From Clostridiales bacterium (GTDB lineage Bacteria; Bacillota; Clostridia; Peptostreptococcales; Anaerovoracaceae), in contig SVCS01000014.1 of assembly GCA_015058205.1 (NCBI GenBank), positions 1 to 32,336 on the forward strand: a stretch of 32,336 nucleotides of DNA. The letters are read 5' to 3'. Positions 8,623 through 17,008 of the stretch are shown here, one piece after another. A program made the translations under genes and the position numbers. Under the pieces are notes generated by a model. The model worked only from the letters and a program-made list of their open reading frames with translations, had not been told where the DNA came from and searched no databases. Each line of letters begins with the position of its first letter. Within the stretch, counting starts at the first letter, position 1.

Positions 8623-9266
8623 TTCGTTTCACCCTCCTGCCCTTTGATGTAAGTACTTCCATGTCCGGGATGTATGATCATTCCATCGGGGATTCCGTTG
8701 ATGAGCGGCTCCGTAATCTTTATGAAATCTTCTTCATTGCCACCGCGAAGCCTCAGCGTCGTCTCTTCATTGAGGAGCATGTAATCCCCTGTAAAACAAT
8801 GCTCTCCGTCCAAAGTGATGAGGACACCACCCGGCGAGTGCCCCGGTGCTTCGATCAATGTAAACTGGTGGCCCCTCCATTGGAGTTCATATTCGCCATC
8901 AAAAGTGATTTCTGCTTCATCACACACAAATCGTGGGGATTTTTCTTTGGATACCACGCCTGTTTTGTAGTATGAAAGGATATCCTCAATGATCGACAGA
9001 TTGGTCCTGGGATCTCCCAGTCTTTCGCTGCATAGTCTGCTCGCGACTACTGGTACATTATATTTACTGCGGACAGCCTCCAGATCCTGCACATGATCAA
9101 AGTGTTCATGTGTCAGAAGAATATATTCCGGTGTATAGCCTTTGTTGTCTATCTCTGTTTCGACAACGCCATCCTGACCCGGGTCTATAATCACAACAAA
9201 ACCACCCTCTTCTATGAGATAGCTGTTGCAGATGGTTTTGGTTGATGTAAGCTTAGTGATATTCAT
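8619..9266 (-). CDS. Metallo-beta-lactamase-fold hydrolase (glyoxalase II-like)
   Basis: This 215-residue cytoplasmic protein carries the binuclear metal motif THEHFDH (H53, H55, D57, H58). Later metal ligands follow in EAPGHSPGG, TGDYML and HPGHGST. The arrangement resembles the glyoxalase II subgroup, whose members often cleave thioesters. A thioesterase or editing role for acyl-ACP, or for acyl groups held by the LuxE-LuxC protein, would fit the neighbourhood but is inference. Its ATG overlaps the TAA of the acyl carrier protein gene by one base, and its TGA overlaps the next ATG, so the three genes are translationally coupled. No signal peptide is visible. Confidence 0.92.
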   Translation of the reverse strand: MNITKLTSTKTICNSYLIEEGGFVVIIDPGQDGVVETEIDNKGYTPEYILLTHEHFDHVQDLEAVRSKYNVPVVASRLCSERLGDPRTNLSIIEDILSYYKTGVVSKEKSPRFVCDEAEITFDGEYELQWRGHQFTLIEAPGHSPGGVLITLDGEHCFTGDYMLLNEETTLRLRGGNEEDFIKITEPLINGIPDGMIIHPGHGSTYIKGQEGETK

Positions 9267-9511
9267 TATTCGTCGAAGTTGACACCGTATTTCTCTGAAA
9301 GAATCTTGATGCCCTTCTCATAAGTAGAAAGATCCAGAACATCTTTGGTGTCCATCTGGATTCCATAGGCTGACTCAATATCAGCAATCAAGTCCATATG
9401 ACCGACAGAATCCCACTGTATGATGCCCATATATTCAAGACCCGGCAGGTCCTCTTCTTTTACTCTGAAATTCAGCATGAATGCTCTCTTGTACTGTTCA
9501 AGATTTGTCAT
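9266..9511 (-). CDS. Acyl carrier protein
   Basis: This is a small acidic four-helix carrier protein of 81 residues. The phosphopantetheine attachment serine is S35 in WDSVGHMDLI, followed by the helix IADIESAYGIQM typical of ACPs. It diverges from housekeeping fatty-acid-synthesis ACP, which usually carries DSLDxVEL, and resembles the dedicated carriers of specialised acyl pathways. GGAAAGGA precedes the ATG. Its position directly before a thioesterase-like gene, the LuxE-LuxC reductase and an acyl ligase suggests it carries the acyl substrate or intermediate of this operon. Which enzyme loads it cannot be determined here. Confidence 0.92.
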   Translation of the reverse strand: MTNLEQYKRAFMLNFRVKEEDLPGLEYMGIIQWDSVGHMDLIADIESAYGIQMDTKDVLDLSTYEKGIKILSEKYGVNFDE

Positions 9512-9561
9512 TTTTAATCCTTTCCTATTGTTTATTATCTTATGTTTATTGCTTTTGCATA

Positions 9562-10005
9562 TTATATGACGACTTCAAAAAAACGTTTCAGAAGAAGCTG
9601 TTTGCAGGTTGCTTCCGCGACGGTGATTCCATCCTGATTAAAGCAGACTCCCTGCAGCGATGCGATATAATATTTTTCTTTCTCTTCTACGGATTCAAGA
9701 ATCACTCTGGCGGTGACTTCATCACCAGGATAGACAGGATTTGTGTACTTACAGTCCATTTCCTGAAGTACGGTTCCATGACCCGGAAGTTTTGTTCCCA
9801 TGACAGAAGAAATCAGACTTCCCACAAAAACACCATGAACGACCGGTCGCCGGAACAGACCTCTGCGGGATAATGCTGCACTTGTATGCATCCCGTTGTC
9901 ATCCAGTGTGAGCCTGGCGAACTCGTCAATATCATCTTCCGAAAATAACTTTGTAAGCTCGGCGCTGTCATGAAGATGCAGCACGCGCTTTTCCTGATTG
10001 TCCAT
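9562..10005 (-). CDS. MaoC-like hot-dog dehydratase
   Basis: A single hot-dog domain protein of 147 residues. The (R)-specific enoyl hydratase signature is present in modified form: D35 and H40 keep the D-x5-H spacing (LDDNGMHTS), followed by the substrate-pocket segment VVHGVFVGSLISSVMG and a PVYPGDEVTARVILE strand. Such enzymes hydrate trans-2-enoyl-CoA or enoyl-ACP to the (R)-3-hydroxyacyl form, or run the reverse reaction. It lies 50 bp upstream of the acyl carrier protein gene and 51 bp after the E2-like gene, all on the same strand. This gives the operon both an R-type hydratase (this gene) and an S-type crotonase (1881-2657), a point in favour of acyl-chain modification. Substrate unknown. 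Confidence 0.88.
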   Translation of the reverse strand: MDNQEKRVLHLHDSAELTKLFSEDDIDEFARLTLDDNGMHTSAALSRRGLFRRPVVHGVFVGSLISSVMGTKLPGHGTVLQEMDCKYTNPVYPGDEVTARVILESVEEKEKYYIASLQGVCFNQDGITVAEATCKQLLLKRFFEVVI

Positions 10006-10056
10006 AAGGTTCCGCCTCGTGATTGATTCCGGTATCAGTATACCACAAAACCTTTC

Positions 10057-10935
10057 TTAGTCTATATCTTCCACGACCTTTTCAGGCGGCACATCCAGCT
10101 TGTACGGATCGCTGAAGTACAATTTCATCTTCCTGAATACCGTCGCATAATAATAACCGTCTACGATTCTCTCATCTGTGGAAAAGGTGTAATCCAGATA
10201 CTTTTTCCTGACGACTTCTCCATTTCGGTCTATTTCATATTCTGTACGCTTCGGACCGATTGCGCAGAATATCGGCACGTTGCCGAAGTTGTAGAGATGA
10301 TGAAAGATCGGCGGAATGCCCAGTGATCCCATGGAAGTAATGAAAAAGCTTCCGTGAAAAGGACTCACATCCAAAAGTGACTTCGGCAGCCATCCGAAAT
10401 AATCAAGTAGTTTCAGGAACCATATGGAGAATTTAAAGAAGAGTTTCGGGAATTTTGCCAGTGCACCTGCAACGGAATCAAAGTCGCTGTCAGATTCACT
10501 GCCCTTCTCTCTATCGATTACTTCCTTCATCTTACGATAGACATCTTCTGCAGTATCTTCGGGGCTGAGGATGATTTTGACGCAGGTGTTAGGCGCCTCC
10601 AGCGTCATTTCTTTTTTGATGTCGATGTTTACCTCAATTCTGTCTCTGGCATATACCCTCTGTCCTGAGACAAACCTGTTTACTGCAGGCATCTGTGACG
10701 CAACTCTAACATAAGTTGCAACCATGAAATGCATTAGGCCGAATCCTGACAGACCTTCATTTCTTTTGCTTTTGATATACTCCTCAGTTTTTGAGATTTC
10801 AACTTTATCCTGTATATAATTGGTAGCTCCGGTTCTGTCGACAAGTATAAAAGTTTCTACAACACTCATTGGTTCACGCGTACGAAGCAGTCTTCCGTCT
10901 TTGCGGTCACCAATCTTTTTCTTTCTGCCTTCCAT
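10057..10935 (-). CDS. 2-oxoacid dehydrogenase E2-like (CAT fold) protein lacking the catalytic His
   Basis: The 292-residue protein looks like a stand-alone chloramphenicol-acetyltransferase-fold domain of the E2 acyltransferase type, with no lipoyl or E3-binding domain. Support comes from the mid-region segment GSFFITSMGSLGIPPIFHHLYNFGNVPIF and the C-terminal FSTDERIVDG block, equivalent to the E2 DHRVVDG motif. The catalytic histidine position is glutamate (E255), while the motif aspartate D259 is kept. A hydrophobic stretch (FPKLFFKFSIWFLKLLDYFGWL, about 150-175) suggests membrane contact or a lipid tunnel. It may be an acyltransferase with a changed mechanism, or a scaffold or binding protein. 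It is the first gene of the operon, behind an extended -10 promoter and the terminator of the preceding operon. Confidence 0.72.
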   Translation of the reverse strand: MEGRKKKIGDRKDGRLLRTREPMSVVETFILVDRTGATNYIQDKVEISKTEEYIKSKRNEGLSGFGLMHFMVATYVRVASQMPAVNRFVSGQRVYARDRIEVNIDIKKEMTLEAPNTCVKIILSPEDTAEDVYRKMKEVIDREKGSESDSDFDSVAGALAKFPKLFFKFSIWFLKLLDYFGWLPKSLLDVSPFHGSFFITSMGSLGIPPIFHHLYNFGNVPIFCAIGPKRTEYEIDRNGEVVRKKYLDYTFSTDERIVDGYYYATVFRKMKLYFSDPYKLDVPPEKVVEDID

Positions 10936-10971
10936 TTCACCTTTACCTGTTCATGAGCACCCCTTAAGAAA

Positions 10972-11000
10972 AGTATACCATACTTCTGCTATTTAATCAG
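10972..11000 (-). promoter_or_regulatory. Extended -10 promoter for the acyl-reductase operon
   Basis: On the minus strand, TGGTATACT (hexamer at 10972-10977) forms an extended -10 element, with a weak -35 (CTGATT, 10995-11000) 17 bp upstream. It lies between the terminator of the NuoG-like operon and the E2-like gene. Confidence 0.5.
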
Positions 11001-11004
11001 GTTA

Positions 11005-11031
11005 CAAAAAAGCGGTGGTTTCCCACCGCTT
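11005..11031 (-). terminator. Rho-independent terminator of the NuoE/F/G-like operon
   Basis: A 9-bp stem AAGCGGTGG/CCACCGCTT with a 4-nt loop is followed on the minus strand by a run of six T residues. It lies 46 bp past the stop codon of the 1168-residue oxidoreductase. Confidence 0.92.
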
Positions 11032-11076
11032 AATTTGTTTTGTATATTTCCAGTCGTGTCTTACGTGCTGTACAGC

Positions 11077-14000
11077 TTATGCTGTCGGATCAGCCATCAC
11101 TGGTATTCTTTCAGCAATCGCATTCATCAGCGAATCAGTGCAAGGCAGCTTGTCGCCGAATACATTGCCTTCAGGAACAACCAGTTTCGCATCGACCGGT
11201 GCGAGCACTCCGCCGAGTACTTCGTCCAGTTCCGCATACTTGTAAGTCGGTACCAGATCATCCATTTCTTCAGAAATATCATCCGTGGATTCCCATCCGC
11301 ATTCAACTTCGAAGATACTTGCAATATCTGCAGCAACTTCCCAGTTGGAGAGCAGAACTTCTTCATCGATTGCTGCGAATACAGGCTGCAGACGACGTTC
11401 TGTGTTGGTGTATGTTCCGTCAGTGGAAGCAAATCCAGTTCCCGGAATGACTACGTCAGCCTTTGCAGCAAGTGCTGTCATATGCGTATCGCATACTGCC
11501 AGGAATTCCAGCGCATCTCTGTCGACATCGAATTCTTCACCGAATACGAAGAGTGCTTTGAGTCCTTCCAGTTCTTCAGCGCCTTCTGTGATTCCCAGAT
11601 CAACGAGACCCTGTGAATTGTTCTTCGCCTTAACCTGAAGAATACCATCACGAGGTGTTCCGATGTGTCCGGACAGAAGTGCAATGTCTGCAATCAGGCG
11701 GGCTGCATCTACAGAAACGAGGTTCTGGTTGAATACGATCATCGCCTTCTTCGCACCGAGATACATATCAGCGATTTCCTTCGCGTCGTCGCTGACAGCA
11801 ACGCCTTCAAGGGATGCTGCAAAAGCATCAAATCCTTCAATTCCTGCACCCTTGCCGGAATCTACGATCGCCTTTGCGATTTCCTTGAGGAATCCCAGAT
11901 CATCTGCGTAAACTTCCTTGCTTACGTTGTTCAGATGCTGTGGGAATTCACCAGGGTTGACGAGTGCCAGTTTCGCGCCGTTTTCTGTCGCCTGCTTCAT
12001 CTTGATCTGGATAACCGGATTGTCAATTGCGTTATATCCAATTGCCAGAATGAAGTTTGTGGAAAGCAGTTCATCAATCGTGTTAGGAGAAGCGTCCAGA
12101 CCGATGACATCCTTGATTCCGCTTGCACGGTTGTTCGCTGAGAAGATCTTAGCGCCCATTGCTTCTGCCATTGACTTGATTGCGTATGCTTCTTCGTTTG
12201 TATATCTGTCTGAGATTGAAACGCCGATCTGATCGAAGCTGTACTTGGCAGCTGTCGACTGCATCTTCTTCGCGATGAGTGTCAGTGCTTCGTGGTAATC
12301 AGCTTCTCTGAAGGAGTCGCCTTCCTTGATGAGAGGCTCTTCCAGCTTGTCTTCCAGAACTGCGCAGTCAAATCCCCACTTGCCCTTGCCGCATGCAAGA
12401 CCTGCGTTGACGATACCCTCCTTGTCAGGGTTTGCCTTGACGAGGATGTCGCCGTAGGATTCGAGCTTCAGGGAGCACCCGACGGAGCAGTATGAGCATG
12501 TTGTGTCTGTCTCGACGGTATCGAGCGGAACTTCCTTAGCCATAGTAGTTCTCTCCTGCAGCGCGCCTGTAGGACATACGCTTACGCACTGTCCGCAGGA
12601 TACGCAGCCTGACAGAGCCAACGGCTTCTCGAGGTTAGGCTTTACAACAGTATCGAAACCTCTGTGAACGAGTCCGAGAGCACCGATGCCCATAACTTCA
12701 TCACAGACTCTTACACAAAGACCGCACAGAATGCACTTGTTCGGATCTCTGACGATGAACGGATGCTCATCATCGTATTCGATGGTGTTCTTGTCACCTG
12801 CAAATCTTGATGGTTCAACATCATACTGGTGAGCCAGATCGATCAGCTTACACTCGAAGTAATCGTGACATCCGCATTCCAGACATCTGTTTGCTTCCTG
12901 TTCTGCTTCTTCCGGAGTATAACCGTCAGGAATCACTTCTGAGAAGTTGCCCTTTCTCTGTTCAGGGCTGAGCTGAGGCATTTCAGGTCTGCACATCTTC
13001 TCTCTGTCTTCGAATGTCTTTTCTGTGATGTCATCTCTTGTTACGAAGTAAGGCTGTTCGTACTTCACAGTCTCACCTGCAAGATAAGCGTCGATGATAT
13101 CCGTTGCCTTCTTTGCGTCTGCAATTGCTTCTACTGCGATGGAAATCTTATCATTTCCGCAGTCTCCGCCTGCAAATACGCCAGGTACAGATGTCATGAA
13201 TGTTTCCTTATCGTATGCGATAGCGCCCTTTCTGGTCTTATCGCAGTCGAAAATGCTTGCGTCGACAGCCTGACCGATTGCCAGAATAACGTTGTCCAGA
13301 GCAATCGTTTCAGTCTTTCCTTCGATAGGAACAGGACGTCTTCTGCCTGATTCATCAGGTTCACCCAGTTCCATGCACTGAAGAACGACTTCCTTTACAT
13401 GTCCGTTTTCGTCTTTGACGATTTCAAGAGGATTTGTCAGGTTCTTGAAGATAACGCCTTCTTCCTCTGCTTCTTCGATTTCGACCATATCAGCAGGCAT
13501 CTCATCCTTGGTTCTTCTGTAGATGTTATATACTTCATCAGCACCAAGTCTTACTGCAGTTCTGCAGGCGTCCATTGCTGTGTTTCCGCCGCCTACGATA
13601 GCAACCTTCTTACCAAGTTCGATCGGTTCATTTCTTACGACCTTACGCAGGAAGTCGATGCCGCCGATGACGCCGTCAGCATCCTCACCCGGACAACCTG
13701 TTCCTGTTGAGATCCATGCGCCGATACCGAGAAGAACTGCATCGTACTCATCGTGAATTGTCTCAAACGGAATATCAACGCCGACTTTTGTGTTGGTGAT
13801 GATTTCAGCGCCCATCATCTCGATGGTTGCGATTTCATCATCAAGAACTTCCTTTGGAAGTCTGTATTCCGGAATTCCATAGCGGAGCATACCGCCTGCT
13901 TTCGGCATGGATTCAAATACTGTTACAGCATGTCCCATCTGTCTGAGGAAGTAAGCTGCTGACAGACCCATTGGTCCGCCGCCGATGATTGCTACGCTCT

Positions 14001-14580
14001 TGCCTGTATCCTCGCCGACTTCCGGGATGAAGCGATCAACATCATCCAGATCCTGATCTGCAACAAATCTCTTGAGCCACTGAATGGAAACAGGCTCATC
14101 GATCAGTCCGCGTCTGCATTCTTCTTCACAAGGATGCGGGCAAACTCTTCCCAGTGATGCAGGAAGAGGAATCTTATCCTTTACGAGTTCCAGAGCTTCT
14201 TCGTATTCGCCGTTTGCAATCAGGCCTACGTAGCCCTGGCAGTCAGTGTGTGCAGGACATGCCAGTACGCATGGCGGTCTGCAGTCTCCTGTATGATTTG
14301 AAAGCAGGAGCTCCAGATTTGTCTTACGTGATTCGATAACTCTCTCTGTGTTTGTTCTTACGACCATGCCAGGAGCGATGACTGTTGCGCAGGCTTTGCA
14401 GAGCTTAGGGTTGCCCTCCACCTCGCACATGCAGATACCGCATGATCCATAGATTCTGGTTCTTTCATCGTAGCAGAGAGTAGGAATGAATATATCATTT
14501 TCTCTGGCAACTTCCAGAATGGTCTGGCCTGGAACGCCGGTGACTTCTTTGCCGTTAATGTTAAGTCTGAATTTATCCAT
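11077..14580 (-). CDS. 2Fe-2S/GltD-type flavoprotein/NuoG-like molybdopterin-fold fusion subunit
   Basis: A 1168-residue redox polymer. In order it has an N-terminal [2Fe-2S] ferredoxin (C36, C47, C50, C64), then a cysteine-rich GltD/NfnB-type cluster region (about 96-158). A GltD-like module follows with an FAD site (IIGGGPMGLSAA, about 199-208) and an NAD(P)H site (IVGGGNTAMDA, about 328-338). Next are two [4Fe-4S] motifs (CILCGLCVRVC near 616-626 and CVSCGQCVSVCP near 659-670). A NuoG/formate-dehydrogenase-like domain comes last, with its own cluster (CSYCSVGC near 695-702). I see no Cys or Sec where formate dehydrogenases place the catalytic residue (SANNRASGIKD region), so formate oxidation is doubtful. 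With NuoF and NuoE upstream it resembles NADH/NADPH/ferredoxin bifurcating transhydrogenases such as Sporomusa-type Stn. ATG at 14580 is preferred over 14586 because GGAGG then has 9-base spacing. Confidence 0.9.
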   Translation of the reverse strand: MDKFRLNINGKEVTGVPGQTILEVARENDIFIPTLCYDERTRIYGSCGICMCEVEGNPKLCKACATVIAPGMVVRTNTERVIESRKTNLELLLSNHTGDCRPPCVLACPAHTDCQGYVGLIANGEYEEALELVKDKIPLPASLGRVCPHPCEEECRRGLIDEPVSIQWLKRFVADQDLDDVDRFIPEVGEDTGKSVAIIGGGPMGLSAAYFLRQMGHAVTVFESMPKAGGMLRYGIPEYRLPKEVLDDEIATIEMMGAEIITNTKVGVDIPFETIHDEYDAVLLGIGAWISTGTGCPGEDADGVIGGIDFLRKVVRNEPIELGKKVAIVGGGNTAMDACRTAVRLGADEVYNIYRRTKDEMPADMVEIEEAEEEGVIFKNLTNPLEIVKDENGHVKEVVLQCMELGEPDESGRRRPVPIEGKTETIALDNVILAIGQAVDASIFDCDKTRKGAIAYDKETFMTSVPGVFAGGDCGNDKISIAVEAIADAKKATDIIDAYLAGETVKYEQPYFVTRDDITEKTFEDREKMCRPEMPQLSPEQRKGNFSEVIPDGYTPEEAEQEANRCLECGCHDYFECKLIDLAHQYDVEPSRFAGDKNTIEYDDEHPFIVRDPNKCILCGLCVRVCDEVMGIGALGLVHRGFDTVVKPNLEKPLALSGCVSCGQCVSVCPTGALQERTTMAKEVPLDTVETDTTCSYCSVGCSLKLESYGDILVKANPDKEGIVNAGLACGKGKWGFDCAVLEDKLEEPLIKEGDSFREADYHEALTLIAKKMQSTAAKYSFDQIGVSISDRYTNEEAYAIKSMAEAMGAKIFSANNRASGIKDVIGLDASPNTIDELLSTNFILAIGYNAIDNPVIQIKMKQATENGAKLALVNPGEFPQHLNNVSKEVYADDLGFLKEIAKAIVDSGKGAGIEGFDAFAASLEGVAVSDDAKEIADMYLGAKKAMIVFNQNLVSVDAARLIADIALLSGHIGTPRDGILQVKAKNNSQGLVDLGITEGAEELEGLKALFVFGEEFDVDRDALEFLAVCDTHMTALAAKADVVIPGTGFASTDGTYTNTERRLQPVFAAIDEEVLLSNWEVAADIASIFEVECGWESTDDISEEMDDLVPTYKYAELDEVLGGVLAPVDAKLVVPEGNVFGDKLPCTDSLMNAIAERIPVMADPTA

Positions 14581-14598
14581 TGTCATTTACCTCCTCTC

Positions 14599-16347
14599 TT
14601 ATTCCTTCACGATTGCACCAAACTTGCAGTGATCCATACACTTGCCGCACTTGATGCACTTGTCATGATCGATAACGTGTACTTCCTTGACCTTACCGGA
14701 GATTGCGTCAACAGGGCAGTTTCTCGCACAGAGTGTACAGCCTTTGCACGCATCGGTAATGTTGTAGGTGATCAGTGCCTTGCAGGACTTCGCAGTGCAC
14801 TTGTGGTTGTAAATATGATCTTCGTACTCGTTTCTGAAGTATCTGATCGTAGTCAGTACAGGGTTTGGAGCTGTCTGTCCCAGTCCGCACATGGAACCGT
14901 CCTTGATCTTGTTTGCCAGTTCCTCGAGCAGCTCAATGTCGCCGTCCTGACCTTTGCCTTCTGTGATTCTCTCAAGAATCTCCAGCATTCTCTTCGTACC
15001 TATTCTGCAGTAGTTGCACTTACCGCATGACTCATCACGTGTGAAGTTGAGGAAGTATCTTGCCATGTCTACCATGCAGGTATCTTCGTCCATAACGATC
15101 ATACCGCCAGAACCAACAATAGCTCCTGTCTTCGTGATATCTTCATATGTAACAGGTGTATCTATCAGACTTGCTGGTACACATCCGCCTGATGGACCGC
15201 CCATCTGAACAGCCTTGAACTCTTTGTCGTTCTTGATGCCGCCGCCGATTCCGAAGATGACTTCTTTGATCGTCATACCCATAGGAACTTCTACGAGTCC
15301 GCCCTTCTTGATCTTTCCGGCAAGAGCGAATACCTTCGTACCAGGTGATTTCTCTGTTCCGAAGTTTGCGAATGCAGCGCCGCCGTTGTAAACGATCCAA
15401 GGAACATTGGCAAATGTTTCTACGTTATTGATGTTTGTCGGCTTCTGCCAGTAACCCTTTGCTGCAGGGAATGGCGGTTTCAGACGAGGCATACCTCTTT
15501 CGCCTTCCAGTGAGGCGATCAGTGCTGTCTCTTCACCGCATACGAATGCGCCTGCGCCGGCTTTGATTCTGATATCGAAATCCCATCCGCTTCCGAAGAT
15601 GTTCTTACCGAGGAATCCCTTCTCTCTTGCCTGCTCCATTGCGATCTCAAGTCTCTTGATTGCCAGAGGATACTCAGCACGGCAGTAGATGATGCCTTCG
15701 CATGCTCCCATAGCGTATCCGCCGATGATCATGCCTTCCAACAGTGAGTGAGGGTCGCCCTCCAGGACGGATCTGTCCATGAATGCACCTGGGTCGCCTT
15801 CGTCAGCATTGCAGACGATGTACTTCTCGTTGCCCGGACTTGCCTTAGCAGCGTTCCACTTGAACCATGTCGGGAAGCCTGCGCCGCCTCTTCCTCTAAG
15901 TCCTGAAACCTTGATCTCTTCAATGACATCTTCAGGTTTCATTTCCTTTAATACTTTTTCGATGGCTTTGTATCCATCTACTGCAATGTAATCATCAATG
16001 TTTTCAGGATTGATCACACCGCAGTTTCTCAGAACGACTCTCTGCTGTTTTTCGATAAACTGCTTGTCTTCGTCTGAGATTGCATCTTCTTCAACCGGTT
16101 TGCCGCCTGCGAGATGCTCTGCAACGATTCTTTCTACCTTATCCGGCTGTACCTTGACGTATCTTGTCAGTTCATCATTGTCATCATATACGTCAACGAT
16201 TGGCTCGAGATAGCATGTGCCAACGCATCCTGTAACGGATACAGGAATGTCGAGGCCTTTGTCAGCTATCTGTTTTTCCAGCTCAGCGGCAGTTTTTCTG
16301 GCACCAGTGGCGACACCACAGCTGCCCTGTCCTACTACAACTCTCAT
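14599..16347 (-). CDS. nuoF: NuoF/HydB-like NADH-binding flavoprotein
   Basis: This 582-residue subunit oxidises or reduces NAD(H) at an FMN and passes electrons through iron-sulfur clusters. An N-terminal thioredoxin-like 2Fe-2S domain (C10, C41, C45 visible) precedes the NuoF core. The core contains the glycine-rich FMN/NADH segment RGRGGAGFPTWFKW, the FVCGEETALIASLEG segment and the ESCGKCNYCRIGT [4Fe-4S] motif. A C-terminal ferredoxin domain adds CKGCTLCARNCP and CIKCGKCMDHC. This layout is that of HydB-type subunits in bifurcating hydrogenases and formate dehydrogenases rather than respiratory Complex I, which lacks both extensions. AGGAGGTGA precedes the ATG. It is 11 bp after nuoE and 18 bp before the large fusion subunit, so all three are co-expressed. 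Confidence 0.96.
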   Translation of the reverse strand: MRVVVGQGSCGVATGARKTAAELEKQIADKGLDIPVSVTGCVGTCYLEPIVDVYDDNDELTRYVKVQPDKVERIVAEHLAGGKPVEEDAISDEDKQFIEKQQRVVLRNCGVINPENIDDYIAVDGYKAIEKVLKEMKPEDVIEEIKVSGLRGRGGAGFPTWFKWNAAKASPGNEKYIVCNADEGDPGAFMDRSVLEGDPHSLLEGMIIGGYAMGACEGIIYCRAEYPLAIKRLEIAMEQAREKGFLGKNIFGSGWDFDIRIKAGAGAFVCGEETALIASLEGERGMPRLKPPFPAAKGYWQKPTNINNVETFANVPWIVYNGGAAFANFGTEKSPGTKVFALAGKIKKGGLVEVPMGMTIKEVIFGIGGGIKNDKEFKAVQMGGPSGGCVPASLIDTPVTYEDITKTGAIVGSGGMIVMDEDTCMVDMARYFLNFTRDESCGKCNYCRIGTKRMLEILERITEGKGQDGDIELLEELANKIKDGSMCGLGQTAPNPVLTTIRYFRNEYEDHIYNHKCTAKSCKALITYNITDACKGCTLCARNCPVDAISGKVKEVHVIDHDKCIKCGKCMDHCKFGAIVKE

Positions 16348-16358
16348 GCTGTCACCTC

Positions 16359-16877
16359 CTATGCTCTCGCACGGATCTCATCGAGAACTTCTTTTACTTT
16401 GTCCTTCGTGAGGTTTCCGTACGTTTCATCACCTTCTGCACTCTTGACCATCATAACAGGCGCCAGTGAGCAGCATCCCAGACACGCAACATTGTTGAGT
16501 GTGAAGATGCCGTCTTCTGTCGTTTCGCCGTCCTGAATCTCAAGATGTTCGCAGATAGCTTCTTCGATCATATCTGCTCCGTTTACGTGGCACGCAGTAC
16601 CCTTGCAGAGCATGATGAGATACTTACCAATCGGCTGAAGTCTGAACTGTGCGTAGAAAGTCGCTACTCCATAGATTTTGGCAGGTTTGATACCAGTGCA
16701 CTCAGAAATGTAATTGATTGCATCCAGGGAAAGATACCCATAGATTTCCTGAGTTTTCTGCAGAATGGTAATCAGACTGCCAGGCACTTTAGCATACTGC
16801 TCAAGCGTAGGGGCAAGTTCTGTGAACTGAGCCGCTCTATCACCTGCGCAGCCGCAGTTGCAAGCTTTTTCGCTCAT
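16359..16877 (-). CDS. nuoE: NuoE/HydC-like [2Fe-2S] thioredoxin-fold subunit
   Basis: The 172-residue protein is the small subunit partner of NuoF-type flavoproteins. Its four cluster ligands are clear: C91 and C96 (CKGTACHVNG), then C132 and C136 (CLGCCSLAP). The helical N-terminal half with VPGSLITILQKTQEIYGYL and VATFYAQF is typical of the family. The first ten residues carry extra cysteines (CNCGC), which is unusual and could be a metal-handling tail. A strong CAGGAGGAA ribosome binding site is 7-8 bases before the ATG. It is the first gene of the three-gene redox operon, with a promoter about 60 bp upstream. Confidence 0.96.
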   Translation of the reverse strand: MSEKACNCGCAGDRAAQFTELAPTLEQYAKVPGSLITILQKTQEIYGYLSLDAINYISECTGIKPAKIYGVATFYAQFRLQPIGKYLIMLCKGTACHVNGADMIEEAICEHLEIQDGETTEDGIFTLNNVACLGCCSLAPVMMVKSAEGDETYGNLTKDKVKEVLDEIRARA

Positions 16878-16938
16878 GATAATATTCCTCCTGTTTATCC
16901 ACCTTCTTATGTCCGTTATTTCGGAACATATCTAGCTT

Positions 16939-16967
16939 ATTGTACCGCAGATAAATCTTGTATACAA
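16939..16967 (-). promoter_or_regulatory. Promoter of the nuoEF-fusion operon with overlapping palindrome
   Basis: On the minus strand TTGTAT (16962-16967) and TACAAT (16939-16944) have 17-bp spacing. The perfect 10-bp palindrome TTGTATACAA (16958-16967) covers the -35 box. It resembles operators of GntR-type repressors, so it may be a control site; the regulator is unknown. Confidence 0.5.
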
Positions 16968-17008
16968 TATCCAAGACGTAACTTAACATGTCTTTTTTAT
17001 CATACATT

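Noticed and set aside
9561..9566. TATAAT at the end of the maoC-like gene as a separate promoter for the acyl carrier protein
   Set aside because: A perfect hexamer, but no acceptable -35 or extended -10 accompanies it and the gene spacing fits one operon.
11077..14580. Selenocysteine formate dehydrogenase
   Set aside because: No in-frame TGA with a following SECIS-like hairpin was seen and no Cys replaces it at the expected position.
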